Origin: Candidatus Amunia macphersoniae
GTDB lineage: Bacteria > Chloroflexota > Dormibacteria > Aeolococcales > Aeolococcaceae
Direction of reading: 5' to 3'
Assembly: GCA_016464795.1 (NCBI GenBank)
Contig: JAEKNN010000046.1
Location: forward strand, 1-64,000
Length of the DNA stretch: 64,000 bases
The first letter of the stretch is position 1; the number at the start of each line of letters is the position of its first letter. The position numbers were made by a program, and so were the translations under genes. The notes beneath the pieces are model-generated. The model had not been told where the DNA came from. It did not search any database and saw only the letters and a program-made list of their open reading frames with translations. Below are positions 17,756-24,898 of this stretch, piece by piece.

Positions 17756-18347
17756 CGCCGGTCTCCTTCTGCTCGGCGGCATCGCCCGCGCCTTTGGCGT
17801 TGGCTGCGGGCGTCGGCGCAGCCTTGATGCGCGCGCCCTTGGCGGCGGGCTGTGCCGCCTGAGCTGTTGCCTCCGTCTCCCCCGCGTTCTGGCCGGCGTC
17901 GGCGTCGTTCGCTTCGTCGCTCTCGCCCTCGGCGACCGGGGCCTTGGCAGATGCACGCCGGGTGGCAATGGAAGTGGCGGCGACGGTGTCTGCCGAGTCA
18001 CCGGCTGCGGCTTGGCCGGCGGCGGGGATGGCCGCGCCCTTGGCGAGGATCGAGTGCACGCGCAGCTCGGTCAGATCGCTCCGATAGCCCGCCGCCCGGC
18101 GGTAGCGCTTCTTGGCCTTGTACTTGAAGATGCGCAGCTTCTCGCCGCGGCGATGGGCGATGACGGTGGCGGCCACCCGCACTCCGTCCACATCGCGGCC
18201 GAGGCCGGTCTCGCCGTCGCCGCCGGTGAGCAACACCGGTTCGAGAGCGACGACACTGCCCACCTCAGCGGCGAGACGATCGACGAGGAGACGGTCCCCG
18301 GCGCTCACCCGATACTGGCGGCCGCCGTGCGAAAGGATGGCGTACAT
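17745..18347 (-). CDS. rplU: 50S ribosomal protein L21 with long Ala-rich C-terminal extension
   Basis: 200 aa from ATG 18347. Residues 1-~103 are a normal bL21: [20 protein letters not shown], then [20 protein letters not shown] with the RNA-binding basic stretch. The remaining ~95 residues are low-complexity, rich in Ala, Glu, Gly and Lys (for example [20 protein letters not shown]), and are absent from typical bL21. The extension keeps high GC at third positions and stays in frame up to the rpmA overlap, so it is coding rather than readthrough. It is probably disordered on the ribosome surface. Confidence 0.95.
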   Translation of the reverse strand: MYAILSHGGRQYRVSAGDRLLVDRLAAEVGSVVALEPVLLTGGDGETGLGRDVDGVRVAATVIAHRRGEKLRIFKYKAKKRYRRAAGYRSDLTELRVHSILAKGAAIPAAGQAAAGDSADTVAATSIATRRASAKAPVAEGESDEANDADAGQNAGETEATAQAAQPAAKGARIKAAPTPAANAKGAGDAAEQKETGDGA

Positions 18348-18435
18348 GACTGCTCGTGATATGGATTGACGGCGCCGGGCGCACACGCAGGTCGCGCCGG
18401 CTGACGCTCGAAGGCGGAGGATACCACAGGCACCC

Positions 18436-19398
18436 CTAGGTGACCTTGAGCGGAGCCGTGCTCTGCAGGCTGACCGTGTCGCCGTCGTCGTCTGTGACGC
18501 TGACGTCGACGGGGTAGGTTCCCGGCGCGGCCGTGGCCACGATTGCCGCCTTGAAGACGATGACCACGAAGCCGGGGCCCGCGTTGGAGAGAGGGGGCAG
18601 CAGGAAGCCGTCGTAGTACACCTCCAGCGTGTTCTTGATGGGATCGACACCCTTGTTGCGGGTTCCGTTGCCCCCGAACGGGGTGACGCTGTTGGTGAAC
18701 GTCAGCACCGGTGGGAGCGTGATCAGGACAGCCACGTTCTTGGCATTGCCGGTGCCCTGGTTGTTGAGCCGCACCTGATACGTGACGGTGTTTCCATGCA
18801 CGGCCGTCGATGGCCCAACGTTGACCACGGCGGTGAGCTTGGCCGCCGCGTCCACCCCGATCATGTACGGTGCCGCATCGGTCTGGCCGGCGGTGGCATC
18901 GCCGGCGGCGAAGGCCCGCACCGGTACCGGCCCCGGTTGTCCCTGGACGTCGGCGATGAACTCGACGTCCACCTCGCCATTCTTGCCGCGGCCGGCGGCG
19001 CCAGGCTGATCGAGAGTCCACAGCCCGAACAGGGGCGTGTCGCTGTTGACCTCCGCGTCCAGCGGCTGGGTGCGCGTCGCCCCGGTCTCCGTGATCGAGG
19101 ACGTGGAGCGGTACTTGAACCCCTGTGGCAGGACGAGGTGAATGGTGACCCCGGTGACGCTGCCCGGTCCCTTGTTGACCACCTTTACGCTGAACTTCGC
19201 CTTGTCACCCGGCTTGTAGTGCGCGTAGCTCTGCTCGTCCTTGACGTCGTACTGCTTGCCGGAGTGCTGTGAGTTCGGATCCGGGCTGCTGATGCTCACC
19301 GCAAGCTGCCCGCTGCCGGACCCGCACCCGGTGACGGTCACCGCCAGCGGAACGGCCACCACGGCCACCGTCGACGCGATGGCGAGCCGTCGCAGCAT
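18436..19398 (-). CDS. Secreted lipoprotein with DUF11-like repeat domains
   Basis: 320 aa. The signal peptide ends in a lipobox (AVTVTGC), so it should be anchored to the outer face of the membrane. Two beta-sandwich modules of the DUF11/CARDB kind follow: FSVKVVNKGPGSVTGVTIHL with VLPQGFKY, and VTYQVRLNNQGTGNAKNVAV with LITLPPVL. The C-terminal segment PGTYPVDVSVTDDDGDTVSL resembles another Ig-like strand set. There is no catalytic motif; a structural or adhesion role is inferred. It lies between rplU and maf on the same strand but is not part of the conserved gene order. Confidence 0.75.
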   Translation of the reverse strand: MLRRLAIASTVAVVAVPLAVTVTGCGSGSGQLAVSISSPDPNSQHSGKQYDVKDEQSYAHYKPGDKAKFSVKVVNKGPGSVTGVTIHLVLPQGFKYRSTSSITETGATRTQPLDAEVNSDTPLFGLWTLDQPGAAGRGKNGEVDVEFIADVQGQPGPVPVRAFAAGDATAGQTDAAPYMIGVDAAAKLTAVVNVGPSTAVHGNTVTYQVRLNNQGTGNAKNVAVLITLPPVLTFTNSVTPFGGNGTRNKGVDPIKNTLEVYYDGFLLPPLSNAGPGFVVIVFKAAIVATAAPGTYPVDVSVTDDDGDTVSLQSTAPLKVT

Positions 19399-19422
19399 CG
19401 GGAACGCTGCTGCGGGCCCGAC

Positions 19423-20085
19423 TCAGACGCGCGTGGCGGCGCGGAGTGGGGCCAGCGGTCGGCGCGCGGCCCGCGGGGGCGCCAGAGGCACGTCGGTGGC
19501 CGCGGGCAGCGGATCGGGGTACCCTGCTTGCGCGAGCAGGCGCAGAGCCAGCGGGACGTCGAGCCCAACCACTGTGTCGATGCGCCCCGTGACCGCCTCG
19601 ATGAGGTCGCCACCGCCACCCTGAATGGCATACGAGCCGGCACGGTCGAGCGGCTCGCCCGAGTTGACGTAGGTGTGGATGGCCTCGTCGGTGTAGTGGT
19701 GCATGGTCACCGCCGAGCGGCCGAGGCCGAGCGCCTCACGATCGCTCTGGGCGACGATGACGCAGATGCCCGTGAGCACTGTGTGGCGACGGCCGCGCAG
19801 CTCCTCGAGCATGGACCGGGCGCGCTCAGGCGTTCCCGGCTTGCCGAGCGGTCCGGTGGGGCCGACCACGATGGTGTCTGCTCCGAGCACAAAGCTGCCC
19901 GGGGGTTGCGACGAGGCCACGGCCACCGCCTTCTGTCGAGCGGTCAGCTGGGCGACGAGGTCGGCGCACATGCCCGGAGGCATCCTGCCGTCTTCGGGAG
20001 GCTCGACAACCGTGAAGCGGATGCCTGCCCTGGTGAGCAACTCACGACGGCGGGGACTTGATGAGGCGAGGACGATTCGAGCCAT
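19423..20085 (-). CDS. maf: Maf-family nucleotide pyrophosphatase
   Basis: 220 aa from ATG 20085, preceded by GGGGAG. It begins MARIVLASSSPRRRELLTRAG, the Maf signature, followed by VLGADTIVVGPTGPLGKPGT and SYAIQGGGGDLIEAVTGRID, with IDTVVGLDVPLALRLL at the end. Maf proteins hydrolyse non-canonical or dTTP/UTP nucleotides to monophosphates and can arrest septation. The C-terminal ~25 residues after the core are Pro/Arg/Ala-rich and unusual. In many bacteria maf lies after valS-folC; here the orphan complex-I-like genes occupy that interval. Confidence 0.93.
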   Translation of the reverse strand: MARIVLASSSPRRRELLTRAGIRFTVVEPPEDGRMPPGMCADLVAQLTARQKAVAVASSQPPGSFVLGADTIVVGPTGPLGKPGTPERARSMLEELRGRRHTVLTGICVIVAQSDREALGLGRSAVTMHHYTDEAIHTYVNSGEPLDRAGSYAIQGGGGDLIEAVTGRIDTVVGLDVPLALRLLAQAGYPDPLPAATDVPLAPPRAARRPLAPLRAATRV

Positions 20086-20199
20086 CAGCTCCCCGTGTGC
20101 GCTGGCGTACGTTTCAAAGACGACCCCCTGTCCCGGCCCCATCGCGCGGTTTGGCACGCGTGAGCCGTCTTGATCCTACACCGTGACCGAAGATCAGCG

Positions 20200-20907
20200 T
20201 CAGGGGTGGGTGGCCAGCAGAGCCAGCGCGGTGCCCGCCAGGGACGCGACCCCCCCGGCCGCGGTCAGAGCAGCCACCGTCCATCGGTCTCGGAGCCGGG
20301 CCAGTACCCCACTCAGAGCCACAGCCCCGAGGCAGGCTGCAGCGCTGGCGGCGGCGGGTGCGCCGGGGAGCGCGGCGGGTATCACCAGCGACGCGCCCGC
20401 AAGTGCCAGCGAGGCGGCCACCACGGACGCGGCTCGGCCTCCGGCGGTGAGAGTGGAGGCGAGCAGCAGGATGGCCGCGACCAGACACCGCGCTCCCAGG
20501 TCGCCGGGCGCGCCCGCAGCGCTGATCGAGAGCACGCTGAGCGTCTCCACCGAGGCGGCCAGACCGAGCACCGGGACGGCTGCGGCCCCGGTGAGCATGG
20601 CCGCGCGGCGAGATCCGGCGCCGAGGTCGACGGCGACGGCGAGGAGGACGATGATGGCGACGGCGTTGCCGGCAGCGCCATTCGGCGGCGGCAGCCGCAA
20701 TGCAGGCGACCCCGGCAGCGGCAGCATGGCGGTGGCGACGACGGCGCTGAGCGCGGGCACCAGGCCGGCAGCGGGGATGCGACCGGACCGAGGTGCCAGC
20801 CCCTGGCCGCCCAACCACCGGTGGGCCACAGCCGCCAGCGCCAAGAAGGCGGCCCCCGGGTAGGCGGCGACAGCCAGGACAGCGTCGAGAAGCCCGGTTG
20901 GGTCCAT
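20200..20907 (-). CDS. NuoH/HyfC-like membrane subunit, divergent
   Basis: 235 aa from ATG 20907, two bases after the stop of the previous gene. Almost wholly hydrophobic, with about seven helices. The start, LLDAVLAVAAYPGAAFLALA, resembles the first helix of NuoH/HyfC/HycD, where the sequence YPGLLF is common. The loop HRWLGGQGLAPRSGR sits where NuoH has its basic, quinone-chamber loop. It is shorter than NuoH (~320 aa) and lacks the conserved acidic cytoplasmic loops I would expect, so electron transfer to quinone is doubtful. It is the last gene of a four-gene coupled cluster. Assignment rests on position and weak motif resemblance. Confidence 0.5.
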   Translation of the reverse strand: MDPTGLLDAVLAVAAYPGAAFLALAAVAHRWLGGQGLAPRSGRIPAAGLVPALSAVVATAMLPLPGSPALRLPPPNGAAGNAVAIIVLLAVAVDLGAGSRRAAMLTGAAAVPVLGLAASVETLSVLSISAAGAPGDLGARCLVAAILLLASTLTAGGRAASVVAASLALAGASLVIPAALPGAPAAASAAACLGAVALSGVLARLRDRWTVAALTAAGGVASLAGTALALLATHP

Positions 20908-20908
20908 C

Positions 20909-22156
20909 TCAGCCGACGCCCAGCAGGACGCGCAGCGACGGCTCTGGGAGGAGGCCAAGGGCGATCCCCGCGAGTGGCGGCAGCCAGGCCGCCAGGTGCG
21001 CCGCCGCACCCGGGGCTGTGCCGGCGGGGGCGGCGGACGCTGCCACGACCCCGCGGACAGCGGTGACCAGAAGCGCCCCCACCACCGGCACCGTGGCCAA
21101 CAAGGGCGCCGCGCCGAACGCGGCGGTGAGAGCCGCGATGATCGCGAAGCGACCCCAGAACGCCGGCGTCGGTGGCACCCCGCTGAGCAGCAACCAGGCG
21201 AAGCGACGAGGCCGGGCGAGCGCCGCCGACGGCTGTTGGAGAAGGAGGGGGGCCACGAAGAGATGGGTCAACAGCAGCAGCAAGCTGCCCACGCGCGCGC
21301 CCGTTTCCGGGGTCGCCAGTCCCATCGCCACCAGTCCGAGGTCGGCGAGGATCACCCGCGGATAGCGATCCCCGTCCGCCGCCGCCAGTGCGCGCAGCGC
21401 CGCCCAGGCGGCACTGGCCGCCCCCACCGGGAGAAGGATGGAGCTGAAGGTGGTGCGTGCACCCGGCGGCAGGACCGCCTGCAGCGGCTGGGCGGTCAGG
21501 GCCAGCGCGGGAAGGAGCAGCAGCACCCATGGGGCCAGCGCCGCGCCCCGGACCAGCCGGGACCCGCCGGTCACCCAGCCGCCCAAGGGGAGCAGCCCGA
21601 AGCCGGCGGCCACCCCACCGGCGAGCAGCCCGCCGGCCAGGTGGGCGCGCGGCGGCACCGTGGCGGCGTCAACCGGCAGGAATGGGGCGGCCGCGGTGAG
21701 CGCCGCGGCCCCCAGGGTGGCCACTCTCCCCGCGGCCAGGGTTGCGCGCGCCGGGAACGCCGCCACCCAGCGCACCCCGAGCAGCGCCGTCCCGCCCAGC
21801 AGACACACCCCCCAGACCAGCGGCGAGCCGGCGGCCATGGCCACTGCCGACAGGGCGCCGCAGGCGGCGATCACCAGGATCTCAGCGCTGTCGGCCGGCG
21901 GCGCCAGGAGCAGGCACACAGTGGCTGCCAGCGCGCACACCAGCACCAGCCCGGCGGCCGGGCGGCCGAGCAGGAGGCCGCCCTGGGCGCTCACCGCGCT
22001 GAGATCAGCCCCGCCGCCGAAAGACAGAAGGGCCGCGATCGCCGCCGGCAGCGGCACCAGGGCGGCGAGGCGCCGGCGTGCCCGTAGGCGAGGCAGCAGG
22101 AAGGCGGCGAGCAGTCCCGTGGCAGCCCAGGCGACCGCTACCGGCACCACACTCAT
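20909..22156 (-). CDS. Proton-antiporter-like membrane subunit (NuoN/NuoM/HyfF type)
   Basis: 415 aa from ATG 22156, which overlaps the preceding stop as ATGA. About 12-14 helices. The region ADLGLVAMGLATPETGARVG leads to LLLLLTHLFVAPLLL and LLSGVPPTPAFWGRFAIIAA. The S-G-[VL]-P-P-T-x-x-F-W-G-[RK]-F pattern is the hallmark of the Proton_antipo_M family (NuoL/M/N, MrpA/D, HyfB/F). The conserved Lys/Glu pairs of the proton channel are hard to find in this Ala/Gly-rich sequence, so transport activity is uncertain. It resembles HycQ/HyfF in its cluster position. Confidence 0.7.
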   Translation of the reverse strand: MSVVPVAVAWAATGLLAAFLLPRLRARRRLAALVPLPAAIAALLSFGGGADLSAVSAQGGLLLGRPAAGLVLVCALAATVCLLLAPPADSAEILVIAACGALSAVAMAAGSPLVWGVCLLGGTALLGVRWVAAFPARATLAAGRVATLGAAALTAAAPFLPVDAATVPPRAHLAGGLLAGGVAAGFGLLPLGGWVTGGSRLVRGAALAPWVLLLLPALALTAQPLQAVLPPGARTTFSSILLPVGAASAAWAALRALAAADGDRYPRVILADLGLVAMGLATPETGARVGSLLLLLTHLFVAPLLLQQPSAALARPRRFAWLLLSGVPPTPAFWGRFAIIAALTAAFGAAPLLATVPVVGALLVTAVRGVVAASAAPAGTAPGAAAHLAAWLPPLAGIALGLLPEPSLRVLLGVG

Positions 22157-22797
22157 GGAGCCGCGGGGGCAGAGGCGGGGATGCCGCCACGGTGACCGCC
22201 CAGCCAGCCGGCCGTGATCGCCGCTGCGGGAGCCAGCGCGGCGGCGGCCGCAGCGTTGGCCAGGCTGTCGCTGCCGCCGCTCATCAACCACGCTGCCGCC
22301 GCGGCCAGGCCGACCGCGGCCACGCCCACAGCGATGTCGACAAGGGTGCGAGCGGTGAGCAGGCGCATGGCCGCGCAGCCCCAGATGACCGCGGCCGGGA
22401 AGAGCACCCCGGTGACTGTCGACGTCGAGCCGAGCGGAATGTTGAAGCTCACCCACGAGGCAGCGGGGAGGACCATCACGCCGGCGGCGATGCGGATGCT
22501 CCGCGGGCCGAAGAGCGAGTCGGCACCGGCCACCACCGGTACCACCGGGTCGATGCCCGCCATCCACCTCACCCGGCGAGCGCTCACCCGGCTCAGCGGG
22601 CCGGCCACGGCGCCTGCGGCGGCGGCTGCCAGCAGCAGGAGGGCACCATCGGCCCCGTAGACGGAGGCCACCGCCGGGGCCAGGCCCAGTCCCGCCGCCA
22701 GGCAGGTCCAGGTGACGGCGTTGCGACCGTCGACGAGGCTGACCAGCACCGCAGCCACAAAGCCGACGCCCGCCAGGAGTGGCTCGTTGGCCCCCAT
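22153..22797 (-). CDS. HyfE/HycP-like small membrane subunit
   Basis: 214 aa, start ATG 22797 sharing one base with the previous TGA (TGATG). About six or seven hydrophobic helices and almost no soluble part. Size, position and topology match the HyfE/HycP subunit that sits between the two antiporter-like subunits in formate-hydrogenlyase-type clusters; NuoK-like character is possible in the C-terminal half. No catalytic motif is visible, and the sequence alone would not identify it. The identification is by gene order and length. Confidence 0.45.
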   Translation of the reverse strand: MGANEPLLAGVGFVAAVLVSLVDGRNAVTWTCLAAGLGLAPAVASVYGADGALLLLAAAAAGAVAGPLSRVSARRVRWMAGIDPVVPVVAGADSLFGPRSIRIAAGVMVLPAASWVSFNIPLGSTSTVTGVLFPAAVIWGCAAMRLLTARTLVDIAVGVAAVGLAAAAAWLMSGGSDSLANAAAAAALAPAAAITAGWLGGHRGGIPASAPAAP

Positions 22798-24413
22798 CAG
22801 TGGAAGAAAAGCACCGCGACCGCGGCGGCACCCACGAACAGCGGCAGTCGCGGTTGGGTCTCGAGCCAGTGGTCGACCGTGGCCAGCGCTCGCACCGCGC
22901 GGCCGAAGGCCGGCAGAGTGCGCCGACGGATGGTCAGCAGCTGCCCCAGTGCCGGCATGCTGACGATCGACGAGCGACGCGTCGCCAGCAGCACCGGCTC
23001 ATCCGCGACGATCAGCATCGCGCACCAGGTGGCGACCAGGAGGATGGCCGCCGCGAGCATGAAGTACCCGCCGGCGAAGCCGGCACCGGGGAGTTGCAGA
23101 GCGCCGGCGTCGAGGTCGACCGACGCCGCACCGCCGGCCAGCGGGGTGGCCAGCTGACCAAGCGCGAAGCCAGGCAGAAGGCCGCCGGCCAGGCCCGCCG
23201 CGGTGGCGATCACCGCTCCGGGAAGCGCCGGCCGCCAGCCCCGTCCCGGGACCGCCAGAGCGCGAGCCACCGCGATCGCGGCCGCCGCCAGGGCGGCGCA
23301 CAGGACGGTGAGCTGGGGAAAGGCGCTCACCCCACGCTGGGCCACCACCCCGAGCCCGACCACGGTCACCGCGAAGGCGGCGCCGCCGGGCAGTGCGAGC
23401 GCCGCCGTCGATGCTGCCGCCCACGGACCAGGCTGCCGGGTCCACGACGGAACCGCGATCAGGCCAAGCTCCAGCGCCAGGAAGAGGCCGGCGAGGATGG
23501 CGCCGTCAGCGGCCAACGGTCCCCCGAAGAGGCTGAGCAGGATCCCGATGAGGATGGCCACAGAGGACCGCGCGGCCGCCGCCAGGCTGCGAGCTCGGAG
23601 AGCGCTGACAGCAGCGCTGCCGGCCACCACGGCCCCCGCCAGGGCAAGGGTCACGGCGGCGGTGCCGGGCAGCTGACCACCCGCGCTCTGGTGAAGCCGA
23701 AGCAGCACCAGGAATCCTGCCGGCAGGGCGCCGACCGCCGCCCAGTCCCGCCGCGGGGCAGCAGCCGCTCCGGGAACCGCCGGTGACAGCAGGAGACCGA
23801 TGCCCCCCAACGCCCACGGCACTGCCAGGCCGCCTCGGACCGCCCCCTGGGGGACGAATGCCAGGTCGCTGCTGCCGGCTCCGGCCACCAGCTGCCCGGC
23901 CGCAGCCACCAGCGCCACGCCTGAGGCGCCGAGAAACCCGGCCAGGACCATGGCGGAGCGGGCGCCACCGCCCCCACCACCGCACAGCAGCAGCGTGCCG
24001 GCCGCGATCACCTCCACACCACCGGTGAGGAGGACCAGGTTGCCACCCGTGGCAACGGCGGTGGTGCCGGCCAGGCAGAGAAGCAGCCCGGCCAGTCGCT
24101 CCGCGTGGCCACGGTGCCGGGGGATTGCCAGCAGCGCTGCCAGGCAGGCGACCAGCACGATCGCCACCGACGCGCCGTCGGCCCTGGCGGTGAAGTCCAC
24201 CCCCGGGATGGCGGTGCCGAAGGTGTGCTCCACAGACCCGCCACCGGTCAGCCCCGAGATCAGCGATGCGATCAGCGCGGCACAGGCCAGGACCGCGGCC
24301 AGGGTGATGCCGATGGCAAGCCGGCGACGACCGCGCAGCTCATGGACCAGGAGAGCTCCCAGCGCGGGAGCAGCGACCACCAGACCGAGCCGCACGCCTC
24401 CGCTGAGCACCAC
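22797..24413 (-). CDS. Large antiporter-like membrane subunit (NuoL/HyfB-like)
   Basis: About 538 aa from GTG 24413, directly behind GAGGGG and the stop of the zinc-ribbon gene; GTG 24410 is equally possible. Some 14-16 helices, strongly Ala/Gly/Leu-rich. Segments such as AGLLLCLAGTTAVATGGNLV and ILAGLFLALELGLIAV correspond to the discontinuous helices of NuoL/HyfB-type antiporter subunits, and the C-terminal amphipathic stretch (LATRRSSIVSMPALGQLLTI) may lie along the membrane. It is the first gene of the four-gene cluster and probably translationally coupled to both neighbours. Family membership is plausible rather than certain. Confidence 0.55.
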   Translation of the reverse strand: MVLSGGVRLGLVVAAPALGALLVHELRGRRRLAIGITLAAVLACAALIASLISGLTGGGSVEHTFGTAIPGVDFTARADGASVAIVLVACLAALLAIPRHRGHAERLAGLLLCLAGTTAVATGGNLVLLTGGVEVIAAGTLLLCGGGGGGARSAMVLAGFLGASGVALVAAAGQLVAGAGSSDLAFVPQGAVRGGLAVPWALGGIGLLLSPAVPGAAAAPRRDWAAVGALPAGFLVLLRLHQSAGGQLPGTAAVTLALAGAVVAGSAAVSALRARSLAAAARSSVAILIGILLSLFGGPLAADGAILAGLFLALELGLIAVPSWTRQPGPWAAASTAALALPGGAAFAVTVVGLGVVAQRGVSAFPQLTVLCAALAAAAIAVARALAVPGRGWRPALPGAVIATAAGLAGGLLPGFALGQLATPLAGGAASVDLDAGALQLPGAGFAGGYFMLAAAILLVATWCAMLIVADEPVLLATRRSSIVSMPALGQLLTIRRRTLPAFGRAVRALATVDHWLETQPRLPLFVGAAAVAVLFFH

Positions 24414-24418
24414 CCCTC

Positions 24419-24898
24419 TCAGCCGGTGCGGGTGACGCGGCCCAGGGGTGCGTGGCCCACCTCCTCGGCACAGTACGGGCACACCGACCAGCCCAGACGC
24501 AGCACGTGATCGCAGCCGTGGCAGCGCCGGGCGAACTGGGTGCGACAGTGGGGACAGACGATGAAGGCCGCCTCGATGTCGCGGCCGCAGGATGGACACG
24601 GTCGCAGGGCGACCTGATCGTCGTCGATCTCCAGCAGGCTCTGCTGCTCCAGGGCGATGGCGCGCTCCTCGTCCAGCGTGGTTGGCGGCCGCACCATCAG
24701 ATAGACCAGGGCCCCGAGGAAGGGAGGCACGAACCCGAGGAGCAGGGCGAAGAGCTGGAACAGCACCGAGGCCGAGCGCCGGCGCGCGTCGCGCCAGACG
24801 AAGAAGGCGCTGGCGACGTAGAGCGCGGCCACGTACCCGGCCACGGCGACCAACCCCACAATGATCAGCGAGCTGCTATCGGCGAGCATCCTTCTCAT
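24419..24898 (-). CDS. Membrane-anchored double zinc-ribbon protein
   Basis: 159 aa with two N-terminal membrane helices (~residues 10-33 and 44-68) and a cytoplasmic tail. The tail carries two zinc ribbons: CPSCGRDIEAAFIVCPHC and CHGCDHVLRLGWSVCPYC, eight cysteines in four CxxC knuckles. Such double zinc ribbons (DZR) bind proteins or nucleic acid. Its start overlaps the end of valS by 23 bp, and its stop is five bases from the first complex-I-like subunit, so it may belong to that module as an accessory factor. Specific function unknown. Confidence 0.75.
   Translation of the reverse strand: MRRMLADSSSLIIVGLVAVAGYVAALYVASAFFVWRDARRRSASVLFQLFALLLGFVPPFLGALVYLMVRPPTTLDEERAIALEQQSLLEIDDDQVALRPCPSCGRDIEAAFIVCPHCRTQFARRCHGCDHVLRLGWSVCPYCAEEVGHAPLGRVTRTG

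Noticed and set aside
20382..21530. 382-codon minus-strand frame over the antiporter-like genes
   Set aside because: Out-of-frame shadow; the adjacent frame has continuous membrane helices, start/stop coupling and the SGVPPTPAFWG motif.
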